In this document: piece after piece, positions 23,395 through 32,066 of the stretch
Layout of the letters: every line of letters starts with the position of its first letter
Position numbering within the stretch: the first letter of the stretch is position 1
From: Flavobacterium sp. N1736
GTDB lineage: Bacteria > Bacteroidota > Bacteroidia > Flavobacteriales > Flavobacteriaceae
DNA: 64,000 nucleotides
Direction: 5' to 3'
Assembly: GCF_025947065.1 (NCBI RefSeq)
Contig: NZ_CP109994.1
Location: forward strand, 4,278,001-4,342,000
The notes under the pieces: model-generated
Told to the model about the DNA's origin: nothing
The model's database searches: none
Seen by the model: the letters and a program-made list of their open reading frames with translations, nothing else
Program-made: the position numbers and the translations under genes

Positions 23395-24999
23395 ATGGAC
23401 ACTAACACACTTTTCACGCAATCGATTTCGCTTTCAGGATTAGGAATTGAAAATGCCAAGGTTCACTATCAATTATCTGCAGACGAATTGCATGCAATTA
23501 CAGTGCAATCAGGACAAGGTGTTGAGAACTCTACAGGAGCGCTGGCAATTAATACGGGTGAATTTACAGGACGCTCTCCGCAGGATCGTTTTATCGTAAA
23601 AGATAGTATTACAGAAGATAAAGTTTGGTGGGGAAATGTAAATATTCCGTTTTCATCAGAGGCTTTTGAAAAATTATACAATAAGGTTACACAGTTTTTA
23701 TCCAATAAAGAAGTTTTTGTACGTGATGCCTATGTTTGTGCAGATGCAAATTACAGACTAAATGTTCGCGTTGTAACAGAAACGGCCTGGTCTAATTTGT
23801 TTAGTTACAATATGTTTTTAAGACCGGAAGAAAACGAATTAGCAAACTTTACACCAGAGTGGACGGTAATTTGTGCGCCAAGTTTTATGGCAGATCCTGC
23901 TGTAGACGGAACACGCCAGTCTAATTTTGCCATTTTAGATTTTACTAAAAAAGTAGCATTAATTGGCGGAACAGGTTATACCGGAGAAATGAAAAAAGGA
24001 ATTTTTTCTGCTTTAAACTTCATTTTACCGGTTTTCGAAAATACTTTACCAATGCACTGCAGCGCCAATGTTGGTGAAGCCGGAGATACAGCAATCTTTT
24101 TTGGTTTATCAGGAACTGGAAAAACAACTTTATCTGCAGATCCTGATCGTAAATTAATTGGTGATGATGAACACGGATGGACTGCTGAAAATACAGTTTT
24201 TAACTTTGAAGGCGGTTGCTACGCAAAAGTGATTAATTTATCTGAAGAAAATGAACCGGATATTTTTAGAGCGATCAAAAAAGGAGCGCTTTTAGAAAAT
24301 GTGGTTTTCAAAGCAGGCACAAACGAAGTAGATTATGATGATGTTTCAATCACTCAAAATACACGTGTAAGTTATCCAATAACACATATCGACAATATTC
24401 AACCGGGATCTATTGGACATAATCCTAAAAATATATTTTTCTTAACGGCAGATTCTTTCGGAATTTTGCCTCCAATTTCTAAACTTACTCCAGGACAAGC
24501 AGCTTATCATTTTATCTCTGGATATACTGCAAAAGTTGCCGGAACAGAAGCGGGAGTTACAGAACCGCAACCAAACTTTTCAGCATGTTTTGGAGCGCCA
24601 TTTATGCCTTTGCACCCAACACGTTATGCTGAAATGTTAACCAAAAAAATGAAAGAAGCCGACGTAAAAGTGTGGTTAATTAACACTGGTTGGACAGGCG
24701 GTGCATACGGAACAGGAACGCGTATGAAATTAAAATATACACGTGCCATGATTACGGCAGCATTAAACGGAGAATTGGACAATGTAGAGTTCAAAAACCA
24801 CGAAGTATTTGGAATTGCAAAACCACAATCTTGCCCGAATGTTCCAAATGAAATTTTAAATCCGAGAAATACTTGGGAAGATCCTGAGTTATACGATAAA
24901 AAAGCATTAGAATTGGCTCAGAAATTTAAAGCTAATTTTGCCAAATTTGAAGAGTTCGCCAATGCTGAAATTTTAGCCGGTGCGCCAAAAACAGAATAA
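23395..24999 (+). CDS. pckA: Phosphoenolpyruvate carboxykinase (ATP)
   Basis: 534 residues, normal for the ATP-dependent enzyme. PEPCK-specific TGRSPQDRFIV near 60, the kinase-1 loop FFGLSGTGKTTLSADP (~240-255), kinase-2 IGDDEHGW and a later TRVSYPITHI. It converts oxaloacetate and ATP to phosphoenolpyruvate, the entry to gluconeogenesis, in the cytoplasm. A TATGTTTG box lies at 23352-23359 without a well-placed TTG. Followed by its own terminator. The single-gene layout and length fit intact function. Confidence 0.97.
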   Translation: MDTNTLFTQSISLSGLGIENAKVHYQLSADELHAITVQSGQGVENSTGALAINTGEFTGRSPQDRFIVKDSITEDKVWWGNVNIPFSSEAFEKLYNKVTQFLSNKEVFVRDAYVCADANYRLNVRVVTETAWSNLFSYNMFLRPEENELANFTPEWTVICAPSFMADPAVDGTRQSNFAILDFTKKVALIGGTGYTGEMKKGIFSALNFILPVFENTLPMHCSANVGEAGDTAIFFGLSGTGKTTLSADPDRKLIGDDEHGWTAENTVFNFEGGCYAKVINLSEENEPDIFRAIKKGALLENVVFKAGTNEVDYDDVSITQNTRVSYPITHIDNIQPGSIGHNPKNIFFLTADSFGILPPISKLTPGQAAYHFISGYTAKVAGTEAGVTEPQPNFSACFGAPFMPLHPTRYAEMLTKKMKEADVKVWLINTGWTGGAYGTGTRMKLKYTRAMITAALNGELDNVEFKNHEVFGIAKPQSCPNVPNEILNPRNTWEDPELYDKKALELAQKFKANFAKFEEFANAEILAGAPKTE

Positions 25000-25021
25000 G
25001 GAAGATTACTAATTCAAACGA

Positions 25022-25054
25022 AAAAAAGCTGTTCAGTGATGAACGGCTTTTTTG
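25022..25054 (+). terminator. Terminator of pckA
   Basis: AAAAAGCTGTTCA and TGAACGGCTTTTT pair around GTGA with one wobble; T run follows. Confidence 0.85.
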
Positions 25055-25222
25055 TTTTTTATCATTTTTGCTTTTATTAAAAGAACAGTTATTTACAGTT
25101 GAGATTAGACACAGCAAAATAAAAATTATGGTTGTGTATTTAAAATCTATTACTTATTTACATGAGAATCAAAATTTTGGCGCTAAATTTGCCGTATCAA
25201 TCACAATCAAAAATCATCAATC

Positions 25223-26323
25223 ATGTTAAAACAATTTTTTATTCTATGTTCCGGAGCCGACAGAGATCTTCTCGAAGGCTGTTCAGAAGGTGAGCAAACC
25301 AAATATGTTGGTATTGGCGCCACCGTTTTTTTTACCGCAGTTATGGCTTTCCTTGCCAGTGCTTATGCACTTTTTACTGTTTTTGATTCCATTTATCCGG
25401 CTTTAATTTTTGGTTTTGTTTGGAGTTTACTGATCTTCAATTTAGATCGATTTATTGTTTCGACAATTAAAAAAAGAGATCGCTTTATGGATGAATTCCT
25501 GCAAGCGACTCCGCGAATTATGCTGGCGATTATTATTGCAATCGTAATTTCAAAACCTTTGGAAATTAAAATTTTTGAAAAAGAAATCAATACCGTTTTA
25601 TTGAAGGAAAAGAATGAAATGGAATTAGCCAATAAAAAACAAGTTGGCAATTATTTCAAATCTGATTTGGATAAAAATAAAGCCGAGATTGCAGTTTTAA
25701 AAGCAGATATTCTGAAAAAAGAAAAAGAAGTAAATGCTTTATATTCAACTTATATTACAGAAGCAGAAGGAACAGCGGGAACAAAAAAATTAGGAAAAGG
25801 TCCGGTTTATAAAGAGAAACGCGAAAAACACGATGCTTCTTTAAAAGAATTTGAAACTTTAAAGAAAACTAATGAAGCTAAAATTGCCGAGAAAGAAAAG
25901 GAAGGAAAACAACTTCAGGCTGATTTAGATAAAAAAGTATCGCAGACACAACCCATAATCGAAGGTTTTGATGGTTTAATGGCAAGAATAAATGCGCTGA
26001 ATAAATTACCCTGGCTGCCTTCATTTTTTATAATGTTGTTGTTTCTGGCGATTGAAACATCTCCGATTATAGCAAAATTATTAGCTCCAAAAGGCGAATT
26101 TGATTTCAAACAGGAAGAAGCCGAAACCGCAATGAAAGCTACCTTGGCACAAAATAAATACCAACGCGATTTGTTAGTAAAAACCAGTGCCGAAATGCAC
26201 GACAAAGTGTATGCTGATATTGCCGAAGATAAAAATCTATACGATCTGCAACGTAAAAAAGCGACAGAATTATTAGAATTACAAGCACATAATTTTGTAG
26301 AAAAGCAAAAAGCGACTTTATAG
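25223..26323 (+). CDS. DUF4407 membrane protein
   Basis: 366 residues. The family opening LCSGADRDLLEGCSEGEQTK is followed by membrane helices at ~28-50, 56-75 and 92-110, a long charged coiled coil (~115-255) with many Lys/Glu, one further helix (LPSFFIMLLFLAIETSPIIA) and a helical tail. The TSPIIAKLL motif after the last helix is characteristic of DUF4407. The large coiled coil is between membrane segments, so it probably lies outside the cytoplasm. Function unknown. Convergent with the next gene across a shared terminator. Confidence 0.9.
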   Translation: MLKQFFILCSGADRDLLEGCSEGEQTKYVGIGATVFFTAVMAFLASAYALFTVFDSIYPALIFGFVWSLLIFNLDRFIVSTIKKRDRFMDEFLQATPRIMLAIIIAIVISKPLEIKIFEKEINTVLLKEKNEMELANKKQVGNYFKSDLDKNKAEIAVLKADILKKEKEVNALYSTYITEAEGTAGTKKLGKGPVYKEKREKHDASLKEFETLKKTNEAKIAEKEKEGKQLQADLDKKVSQTQPIIEGFDGLMARINALNKLPWLPSFFIMLLFLAIETSPIIAKLLAPKGEFDFKQEEAETAMKATLAQNKYQRDLLVKTSAEMHDKVYADIAEDKNLYDLQRKKATELLELQAHNFVEKQKATL

Positions 26324-26368
26324 TTGGAAAGTCGAAAGTTGGAAAGTCGAAAGTCTTTTGACTTCAAT

Positions 26369-26407
26369 AAAAAAGCCAGAAATAGAATTTTCTATTTCTG
26401 GCTTTTT
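26369..26407. terminator. Bidirectional terminator
   Basis: AAAAAGCCAGAAATAGAA and TTCTATTTCTGGCTTTTT form an 18-base stem around TTT between convergent genes. Just before it GTTGGAAAGTCGAAA is directly repeated (26323-26352). Confidence 0.9.
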
Positions 26408-26445
26408 GCTTTAAAAACTTTATGACTTTAGACTTTTAGACTAAA

Positions 26446-27153
26446 TTACATGTAACTCAATATCTCTTTTTTAAACGCATCATATTCACCTTGCATGATT
26501 AATCCGTTGTCCAGTAATTTTTTATAATTCTGTAATTTATCAAAAAGTTCTTCTTTAGATAATTCACTCAATTTACGATCTCCAGTCGGAGTTTGAGGTT
26601 GAATTGGTTCAAAAGTCTCTGTATAAGAAGGTGTTGTTGCCGGCATAATTTCGGCATAATTGGTTACTTCTTCCGTTTCAACTTCTTCAATTGTATCTTC
26701 AATTTCAGGTTCTGCAGCCTGAGCAGTTTCTATAGTTGGAGCAGAAATAACAACAGGATTTTTAAGTAAATCCAATTGTTCTTTTGCGTAAGTATATATT
26801 TTTCTAGCCTGGATTTTCGGAATATAATCAATCGAAATTGACAAATCGGTATTGGTGTTGAATGAAAATTCTGAGCCTAAAATATTTTCTTTTACAAAAG
26901 CACCCGCAACATCATCCCAGGTATAATCTGTAAAATCCATTGAAAGACCTAAATTTTTAGGCTTGCAAATAATGATTCGTTTGTTTGTTAATACAATACT
27001 ATCAGGAAAAACAGTAATTGCAGGCTTTTTTTGAACCGCAATATATCCAACTTCTTCACCTTTCATCAATAAATCATTGAGTTTTGAAGTGATTTTTTCA
27101 ATCGCTTTTGGATCTTGTTCTTCGTTTAGAAATTTTTTAAATTGTTCTTTCAT
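26446..27153 (-). CDS. Bacterial PH-domain protein with C-terminal SHOCT motif
   Basis: 235 residues. N-terminal short helices, then a YokE-type PH domain (~35-125; KPAITVFPDSIVLTNKRIII, FTDYTWDDVAGAFV), an acidic low-complexity linker (EPEIEDTIEEVETEEVTNYA) and a C-terminal SHOCT motif (KLLDNGLIMQGEYDAFKKEI). No signal peptide. PH plus SHOCT proteins are often small regulatory or membrane-associated adaptors; no specific role can be given. Last of a run of five minus-strand genes beginning at 29148. Confidence 0.8.
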   Translation of the reverse strand: MKEQFKKFLNEEQDPKAIEKITSKLNDLLMKGEEVGYIAVQKKPAITVFPDSIVLTNKRIIICKPKNLGLSMDFTDYTWDDVAGAFVKENILGSEFSFNTNTDLSISIDYIPKIQARKIYTYAKEQLDLLKNPVVISAPTIETAQAAEPEIEDTIEEVETEEVTNYAEIMPATTPSYTETFEPIQPQTPTGDRKLSELSKEELFDKLQNYKKLLDNGLIMQGEYDAFKKEILSYM

Positions 27154-27202
27154 GGGTGATAAATTGCTAAGTTTTGTTGTCGTAATGCTGCAAATGTAAT
27201 GC

Positions 27203-27574
27203 CTAATTTTCTAATTCAATAATTTCATTCTGAATTTTCTTTGTCAAACTTTTGAAAACCAATTCATACGAATGATCGATGAGTTCCTTAACGAAAGCTG
27301 TCGACAGATTTCCGTTTAAAGCAATCGTATTCCAATGCACTTTGCTCATATGAAAACCCGGTTTTATCTCGTCATATTCAGCTCGTAACTCCTGAGCGCG
27401 CTCCGGATCACATTTTAAATTGACAGATTGTTCATTTTTTTCCCATTGTGATAAGGAAGATAAAGCAAACATTTTTCCGCCAACTTTAAAAACCAATGTA
27501 TCTTCATCAAACGGAAAATGCTCTGTGACGCCTTTTTTAGAAAGGCAATATTCATAAAACGTTTCTAAATTCAT
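27203..27574 (-). CDS. MmcQ/YjbR-family protein
   Basis: 123 residues. Family landmarks: TEHFPFDEDTLVFKVGGKMF, SLSQWEKNEQSVNLKCDPER, and then KPGFHMSKVHWNTIALNG with W-N-T. MmcQ/YjbR proteins adopt a CyaY-like fold and are thought to bind DNA. The gene begins eight bases after DUF4260 ends. Cytoplasmic, no motif out of place. Confidence 0.9.
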   Translation of the reverse strand: MNLETFYEYCLSKKGVTEHFPFDEDTLVFKVGGKMFALSSLSQWEKNEQSVNLKCDPERAQELRAEYDEIKPGFHMSKVHWNTIALNGNLSTAFVKELIDHSYELVFKSLTKKIQNEIIELEN

Positions 27575-27582
27575 ATCATTTC

Positions 27583-27933
27583 TTATTTACCAATTTCACC
27601 CAAATGAGTATATTTAAAACCCTTTTCATATTTTAATCCGTAACCAAAAATGCGATCCATTGCCGAATGTGAAAATAAAATAATTCCGGTTAATTGAACA
27701 CTTTCAATACTTAAATAACAGCCTGCAGCATAAATTAAAAGTGCGAGCCCTTTATGATGAAAAATGTTGTATAGAAATGCTCCGGTTTTATTGCCAAAAA
27801 TATAGCCCAGCATCGAAAAATCCGGAGCCAGTATTAAAACCAAAAACCACCACCATTGATAATTCAGGAGACTAAATAAATAGATTCCGAGAATAAATAA
27901 ACCTAATTCTTCTAACTTAATAACTGTTTTCAT
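27583..27933 (-). CDS. DUF4260 membrane protein
   Basis: 116 residues with three or four membrane helices. Recognisable DUF4260 pattern: WWWFLVLILAPDFSMLGYIF, YNIFHHKG, and a last part HSAMDRIFGYGLKY. Aromatic-rich and small. The function is unknown. Its ATG overlaps the stop of the upstream GNAT gene by four bases, so the two are co-translated. Confidence 0.88.
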   Translation of the reverse strand: MKTVIKLEELGLFILGIYLFSLLNYQWWWFLVLILAPDFSMLGYIFGNKTGAFLYNIFHHKGLALLIYAAGCYLSIESVQLTGIILFSHSAMDRIFGYGLKYEKGFKYTHLGEIGK

Positions 27934-28328
27934 ATTTTCTTTTCCATCATTTTTTCGGGATGTTCTAATGGTTTAAAACCAAATTTCTCATATAAAAAAT
28001 GGGCATCTGTAGTCGCCAAACGCCAAATTTTAATATCTTTTAAAAGCGGTTCATTCATCATATTTTCAATTAATATAGATGAATAACCTTTGCCACGATG
28101 TTCTTCGGTAATAAAAACATCCATTACATAACCAAAAACAACATAATCTGTAATTACGCGCGCAAAACCAATTTGTTGATTATCTAAGTAAATTCCAAAA
28201 CAAACCGAAGCATCAATTGTAGTTTGCACTTCTTCGATAGTTCGGCCCGCAGCCCAATAAATATCCTTTAAAAAGTTTTGTATAAACGGAACGTCAAGTT
28301 TGTTTTTATCTGTAGAAACGGTGATCAT
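27930..28328 (-). CDS. GNAT-family N-acetyltransferase
   Basis: 132 residues. The acetyl-CoA loop is in VFITEEHRGKGYSSILIENM (R-G-K-G), preceded by FARVITDYVVFGYVMDVFIT, and it ends with the typical LYEKFGFKPLEHPEKMM. It transfers an acetyl group to an amine on an unknown substrate. Overlaps DUF4260 downstream by four bases and follows the cyclase-family gene by 25 bases. Confidence 0.92.
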   Translation of the reverse strand: MITVSTDKNKLDVPFIQNFLKDIYWAAGRTIEEVQTTIDASVCFGIYLDNQQIGFARVITDYVVFGYVMDVFITEEHRGKGYSSILIENMMNEPLLKDIKIWRLATTDAHFLYEKFGFKPLEHPEKMMEKKI

Positions 28329-28353
28329 AGTATTCAGTCTCAGTTTTAAGTAT

Positions 28354-29148
28354 TCAGTAATCTAAATCTGCAATTTTATATAGTATAGGCTTGCTAGGAC
28401 TTGCATCATTTTCAAACGAAGCGATTTGTAAATTTAGTATATACGCTCCATCTTCAATTTCATCAGGAACAAAAATCATTTCTGTAATTGTGGCTTCAAA
28501 ACGCGCATCTTTATTCAGATTATGTGTGTCTTTCACATTCCAAAAAGCTTTATGAGCCAATAATTTTCCTTCATCGTGTTCTTTATCAACACTTGGCAAA
28601 TCAATTAATAAATGTTGAATTTTGCTTTCGCGGATGAAAATCGCTGCTTCTTCAGATAAATAAGGCGGATTTGTATTTGAATATTTTCTGGACTTTTTGT
28701 CTTTTTGATTGGGAAGAGTCCGAATAATAATGGCGTCAATTGTCATGCTGAGTGAAGTTGAACTACTTATCCCATTGAGCGAAGTCGAAATGTGTTCTTT
28801 CGTAATCACCAAATCATCGCCAATTTTTTCAGGCTCAATCGTAATTAATTTTGTAAAAAAGAAAAACTGTTTCAGCGATTGATTTATGCTGTAAAAATCA
28901 TTTGTAATGTGTCCTAAACATTCCGTGTGCGTGCCATGTCCGTGCGGATTGAAGAAAATATTATTGAAATTGGTTGATGATTTTCCCTCAGAAACTTTCC
29001 CAATCCAATCGCCAAAAACAACAGGTTCAATAACCGGTTTTTCAATGTACCACGCAATCGGATTTTCGTCTGTATTGGTTAATGAGATCGAAATATCAAT
29101 GGGTTTTGATAAGTCGATTTGATATTTATTGTTAAGAAGTGCTAGCAT
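28354..29148 (-). CDS. Cyclase-family (kynurenine formamidase-like) hydrolase
   Basis: 264 residues. The metal-binding signature HGHGTHTECLGH corresponds to the family's HxGTHxDxPxH, with Glu and Leu-Gly in place of Asp and Pro. Supporting segments: DAIIIRTLP, PYLSEEAAIFIRESKIQHLL, IDLPSVDKEHDEG and HKAFWNV. Such enzymes hydrolyse N-formylkynurenine or related amides and imides with Zn or Mn. The changed Asp-to-Glu position makes the substrate uncertain. Starts the five-gene minus-strand run. Confidence 0.82.
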   Translation of the reverse strand: MLALLNNKYQIDLSKPIDISISLTNTDENPIAWYIEKPVIEPVVFGDWIGKVSEGKSSTNFNNIFFNPHGHGTHTECLGHITNDFYSINQSLKQFFFFTKLITIEPEKIGDDLVITKEHISTSLNGISSSTSLSMTIDAIIIRTLPNQKDKKSRKYSNTNPPYLSEEAAIFIRESKIQHLLIDLPSVDKEHDEGKLLAHKAFWNVKDTHNLNKDARFEATITEMIFVPDEIEDGAYILNLQIASFENDASPSKPILYKIADLDY

Positions 29149-29242
29149 AATGGAACGCGGATTTTACGGATATTCTAACGCGGATTTACGGATTTTTCAA
29201 TCAGCATTGCTTGCATCCGTTTTATCAGCGTTCTAATTTTTT

Positions 29243-30379
29243 TTATTCTTCCAAATTTAAGTAAAAGAGATCACTTGCAATTCCATCAGTTAAAAATTTT
29301 CCCTTTGCAGTCGGTTTTAAAATATTGTTTTCGATGAAAAGTAAATCATCATTTAAGAATTTCTGACTTTGTTTTTGCAGATAATTTAAATATTCTAAGC
29401 CAAATTCAGTTTCAATTCTGTCTAAAGAAACTCCCCAAATAGTTCGCAATCCCGTCATAATATATTCGTTATAACGATCTGATATTGTTAGAATTTCAGT
29501 TTCAATGGGCAAAATATTTTCCTGAATTGATTTTATGTAAAGAGAATTATTAGCAATATTCCAGCCTCTTTTTTCACCATCATAACTATGTGCCGAAGGA
29601 CCAATTCCGATATATTTTTTACCTAACCAATACGCCGAATTATTTTTTGAGAAATAATTTTCTTTTCCAAAATTGGATAATTCATAATGAATAAAACCGT
29701 TTTTTTGAAGTGTATCAACTAAAATCATAAAATGATTCGAAGCTGCTTCGTCTTGAGGTTCAGCAATTTTTCCGGTATCGATCAATTTTTTTAAAGCCGT
29801 TTTTGGTTCGACCGTCAAAGCATAACTCGATATATGCGGAATGCCAAAACTCAATGCCGTTTCGATATTATTTTTCCACATTTCATCGCTCATTCCCGGA
29901 ATTCCGTAAATTAAATCCAAAGAAATATTATCGAAATATTTAGTGGCTTCCTGTAAACATTTTATGGCTTCTGCTGAATTATGAGCGCGATTCATCATTT
30001 TTAAATCATCTTCATAAAAAGATTGAATTCCAATACTCAAACGGTTTATTGGGCTTTTTGATAATTCTAAAATTCGTTCTGAAGACAAATCATCCGGATT
30101 TGCTTCTAGAGTTATTTCCGGATTTTCTACAACCTTATAATTTTTATAGACTTCGGCTATTAAAAAGTTTATCTCATCATTACTCAAAACAGACGGTGTT
30201 CCTCCGCCAAAGTAAATGGTTTCTACAGTTTCGTCTTTAAATTCATTTTTGCGCAAGACAATTTCTTTGGCTAAAGCCAAAACCATTTCATCTTTCTTTT
30301 TCATAGAAGTCGAAAAATGAAAGTCGCAATAATGACAAGCCTGTTTGCAAAAAGGAATATGAATGTAAATACCGCTCAT
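29243..30379 (-). CDS. hemW: Radical SAM heme chaperone HemW
   Basis: 378 residues. CKQACHYC (Cys11, Cys15, Cys18) is the CxxxCxxC radical-SAM cluster motif; YFGGGTPSVLS follows, then the HemW set SIGIQSF, DLIYGIPG and the C-terminal HemN-like domain (YIMTGLRTIWGVSLDRIETE, LTDGIASDLFYL). HemW inserts heme into respiratory proteins and is often mislabelled coproporphyrinogen oxidase. The second Cys of the CxxxCxxCxxC tail is Phe, as in HemW (CHYCDF). Separated from ruvC by 82 bases of repeat sequence. Confidence 0.93.
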   Translation of the reverse strand: MSGIYIHIPFCKQACHYCDFHFSTSMKKKDEMVLALAKEIVLRKNEFKDETVETIYFGGGTPSVLSNDEINFLIAEVYKNYKVVENPEITLEANPDDLSSERILELSKSPINRLSIGIQSFYEDDLKMMNRAHNSAEAIKCLQEATKYFDNISLDLIYGIPGMSDEMWKNNIETALSFGIPHISSYALTVEPKTALKKLIDTGKIAEPQDEAASNHFMILVDTLQKNGFIHYELSNFGKENYFSKNNSAYWLGKKYIGIGPSAHSYDGEKRGWNIANNSLYIKSIQENILPIETEILTISDRYNEYIMTGLRTIWGVSLDRIETEFGLEYLNYLQKQSQKFLNDDLLFIENNILKPTAKGKFLTDGIASDLFYLNLEE

Positions 30380-30382
30380 TTT

Positions 30383-30461
30383 TAATTAGATAATTAGGTA
30401 AATGTGCCAATTAGATAATTAAATATCCACAATACAAGAATTATCCAATTGGCACATTGAC
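30383..30461. repeat. AATTAGATAATT / GTGCCAATT repeat
   Basis: AATTAGATAATTAGGTAAATGTGCCAATTAGATAATTAAAT, then an inverted part ending ATTATCCAATTGGCACATTG. The same words recur at ~31040-31110 and 52955-53275. Confidence 0.6.
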
Positions 30462-31016
30462 TCATTTCTTTACTCGTTCTTCATTTTGTTTCACAAAAGC
30501 ATCCCAACCCGTATAACTTTTTCCGGCGACGATTTTTCCTGAATTAAAAAAGTGACAAACAGCTGCCGCCAAACCATCAGTTGAATCGAGATTTTTAGGT
30601 AATTCCTTTAAACCTAAAAGTTGCTGTAACATTTTAGCAACCTGTTCTTTACTGGCATTTCCGTTTCCGGTAATCGCCATTTTTATTTTTTTAGGTTCGT
30701 ATTCCGTAATCGGAATATCTCTTGAAAGTCCCGCCGCCATTGCAACACCTTGCGCACGACCTAGCTTTAACATTGATTGTACGTTTTTGCCAAAAAATGG
30801 CGCTTCAATCGCAATTTCGTCAGGATGATGCGTTTCGATTAACTCGATGGTTCGTTCAAAAATGATTTTTAGTTTTTGGTAATGATTGTCGTATTTGGAC
30901 AATTGCAGTTCGTTAAGCTGCAAAAACTCCATTTTTTTATTGATAACTTTTATCAATCCAAAACCCATAATGGTTGTTCCGGGGTCAATACCTAATATGA
31001 TGCGTTCTTTTGTCAA
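30462..31016 (-). CDS. ruvC: Holliday junction endodeoxyribonuclease RuvC
   Basis: 184 residues, usual length. RNase H-like fold beginning ILGIDPGTTIMGFGLI with catalytic Asp11; second acid in EIAIEAPFFGKN; final acids in NLDSTDGLAAAVCHF. It cuts Holliday junctions with RuvAB in recombinational repair. The ruvA and ruvB genes are not nearby. Divergent from the flippase-like gene at 31122. Confidence 0.95.
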   Translation of the reverse strand: MTKERIILGIDPGTTIMGFGLIKVINKKMEFLQLNELQLSKYDNHYQKLKIIFERTIELIETHHPDEIAIEAPFFGKNVQSMLKLGRAQGVAMAAGLSRDIPITEYEPKKIKMAITGNGNASKEQVAKMLQQLLGLKELPKNLDSTDGLAAAVCHFFNSGKIVAGKSYTGWDAFVKQNEERVKK

Positions 31017-31088
31017 GTGTTTTTTTGTTTCAAGTTTCAGGTTTAGAAAATTGACTCATTTTCTAATTTTCAAATTGACACATTTTCA

Positions 31089-31117
31089 TTGCCACATTTT
31101 CAAATTGATTACTTTTG
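31089..31117 (+). promoter_or_regulatory. Promoter of the flippase-like gene
   Basis: TTG (31089-31091), 18-base spacer, TACTTTTG (31110-31117). Transcription would start within a few bases of the ATG at 31122, giving a nearly leaderless message and ruling out the upstream start at 31089. Confidence 0.6.
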
Positions 31118-31121
31118 TGGC

Positions 31122-32066
31122 ATGATTTCAATTCCTCACAAAGCTAAGCAATTCCTCGTTCTTCTAGTCAAACTTTTAATTGTAGGTGGTGCATTTTACT
31201 TTATTTATAATCAGTTGGCAAATAACGACAAACTCGATTGGCAAAAATTCATTACACTGTTTCGTAAAAATCAGTCGGTTTTAGGGATTGGATTTATACT
31301 GCTTTTAAGCATTTTAAATCGTTATTTCGAGATTTTAAAATGGCAGAATTTAGCTAAAGTTATTCATGAAATTTCAGCAGGCGAAGCAACAAAACAAGTT
31401 CTGGCAGCATTAACAGCCGGAATTTTCACGCCAAACGGAGTAGGAGAGTACGCCGGAAAAGCATTGTATTATCCAAAATCAGAAGCCAAAAAAGTGGTTT
31501 TTCTGAACTTAATCTGCAACGGAATTCAAATGATTTTAACGGTCATTTTTGGCATTTTCGGATTACTCTATTTCAATGCAAAGTACAATGTAATTACATC
31601 AAAAACGGTTGCCATTTTGTTTGGAGGATTTATTTTGGTTTTTATTCTTTTATTCTCTCTGAAAAAAATCAAAATCAAAGGATATTCAATTGAAAAACTG
31701 ATTCATAAAATCAATGAAGTTCCGAAATCAATTCATCAAAAAAATATAATTTTAGGTATTTTACGATATTTAGTTTTCTCCCATCAATATTATTTTTTGT
31801 TTTTGGCTTTTGATGTCGATTTGCCTTATTTTACGTTAATTGCAACAATCGCCTCAGTTTATTTTCTGGCTTCGTCATTGCCAACATTTCAGTTTTTAGA
31901 TTTTGCAGTAAAAGGAAGTGTTGCCATTTATTTCTTCGGAATTCTTGGTGTAAACGAATGGATCGTTGTTTTTATAAGTACATTAATGTGGTTTTTAAAT
32001 GTAGTTGTACCAGTTGTTTTAGGGAGTTATTATGTGTTGAATTTCAAAACTAAAAGAATAGAATGA
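31122..32066 (+). CDS. Lysylphosphatidylglycerol synthase-type TM flippase protein
   Basis: 314 residues with about eight membrane helices. The UPF0104/LPG_synthase_TM signature is seen in AALTAGIFTPNGVGEYAGKA and later SSLPTFQFLDFAVKGSVAIY. Family members flip lipids or polyprenyl-linked sugars or form the membrane half of MprF; this one has no synthetase domain. Its last four bases overlap the GT2 gene, so a role with a glycosylated lipid is plausible. Confidence 0.85.
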   Translation: MISIPHKAKQFLVLLVKLLIVGGAFYFIYNQLANNDKLDWQKFITLFRKNQSVLGIGFILLLSILNRYFEILKWQNLAKVIHEISAGEATKQVLAALTAGIFTPNGVGEYAGKALYYPKSEAKKVVFLNLICNGIQMILTVIFGIFGLLYFNAKYNVITSKTVAILFGGFILVFILLFSLKKIKIKGYSIEKLIHKINEVPKSIHQKNIILGILRYLVFSHQYYFLFLAFDVDLPYFTLIATIASVYFLASSLPTFQFLDFAVKGSVAIYFFGILGVNEWIVVFISTLMWFLNVVVPVVLGSYYVLNFKTKRIE

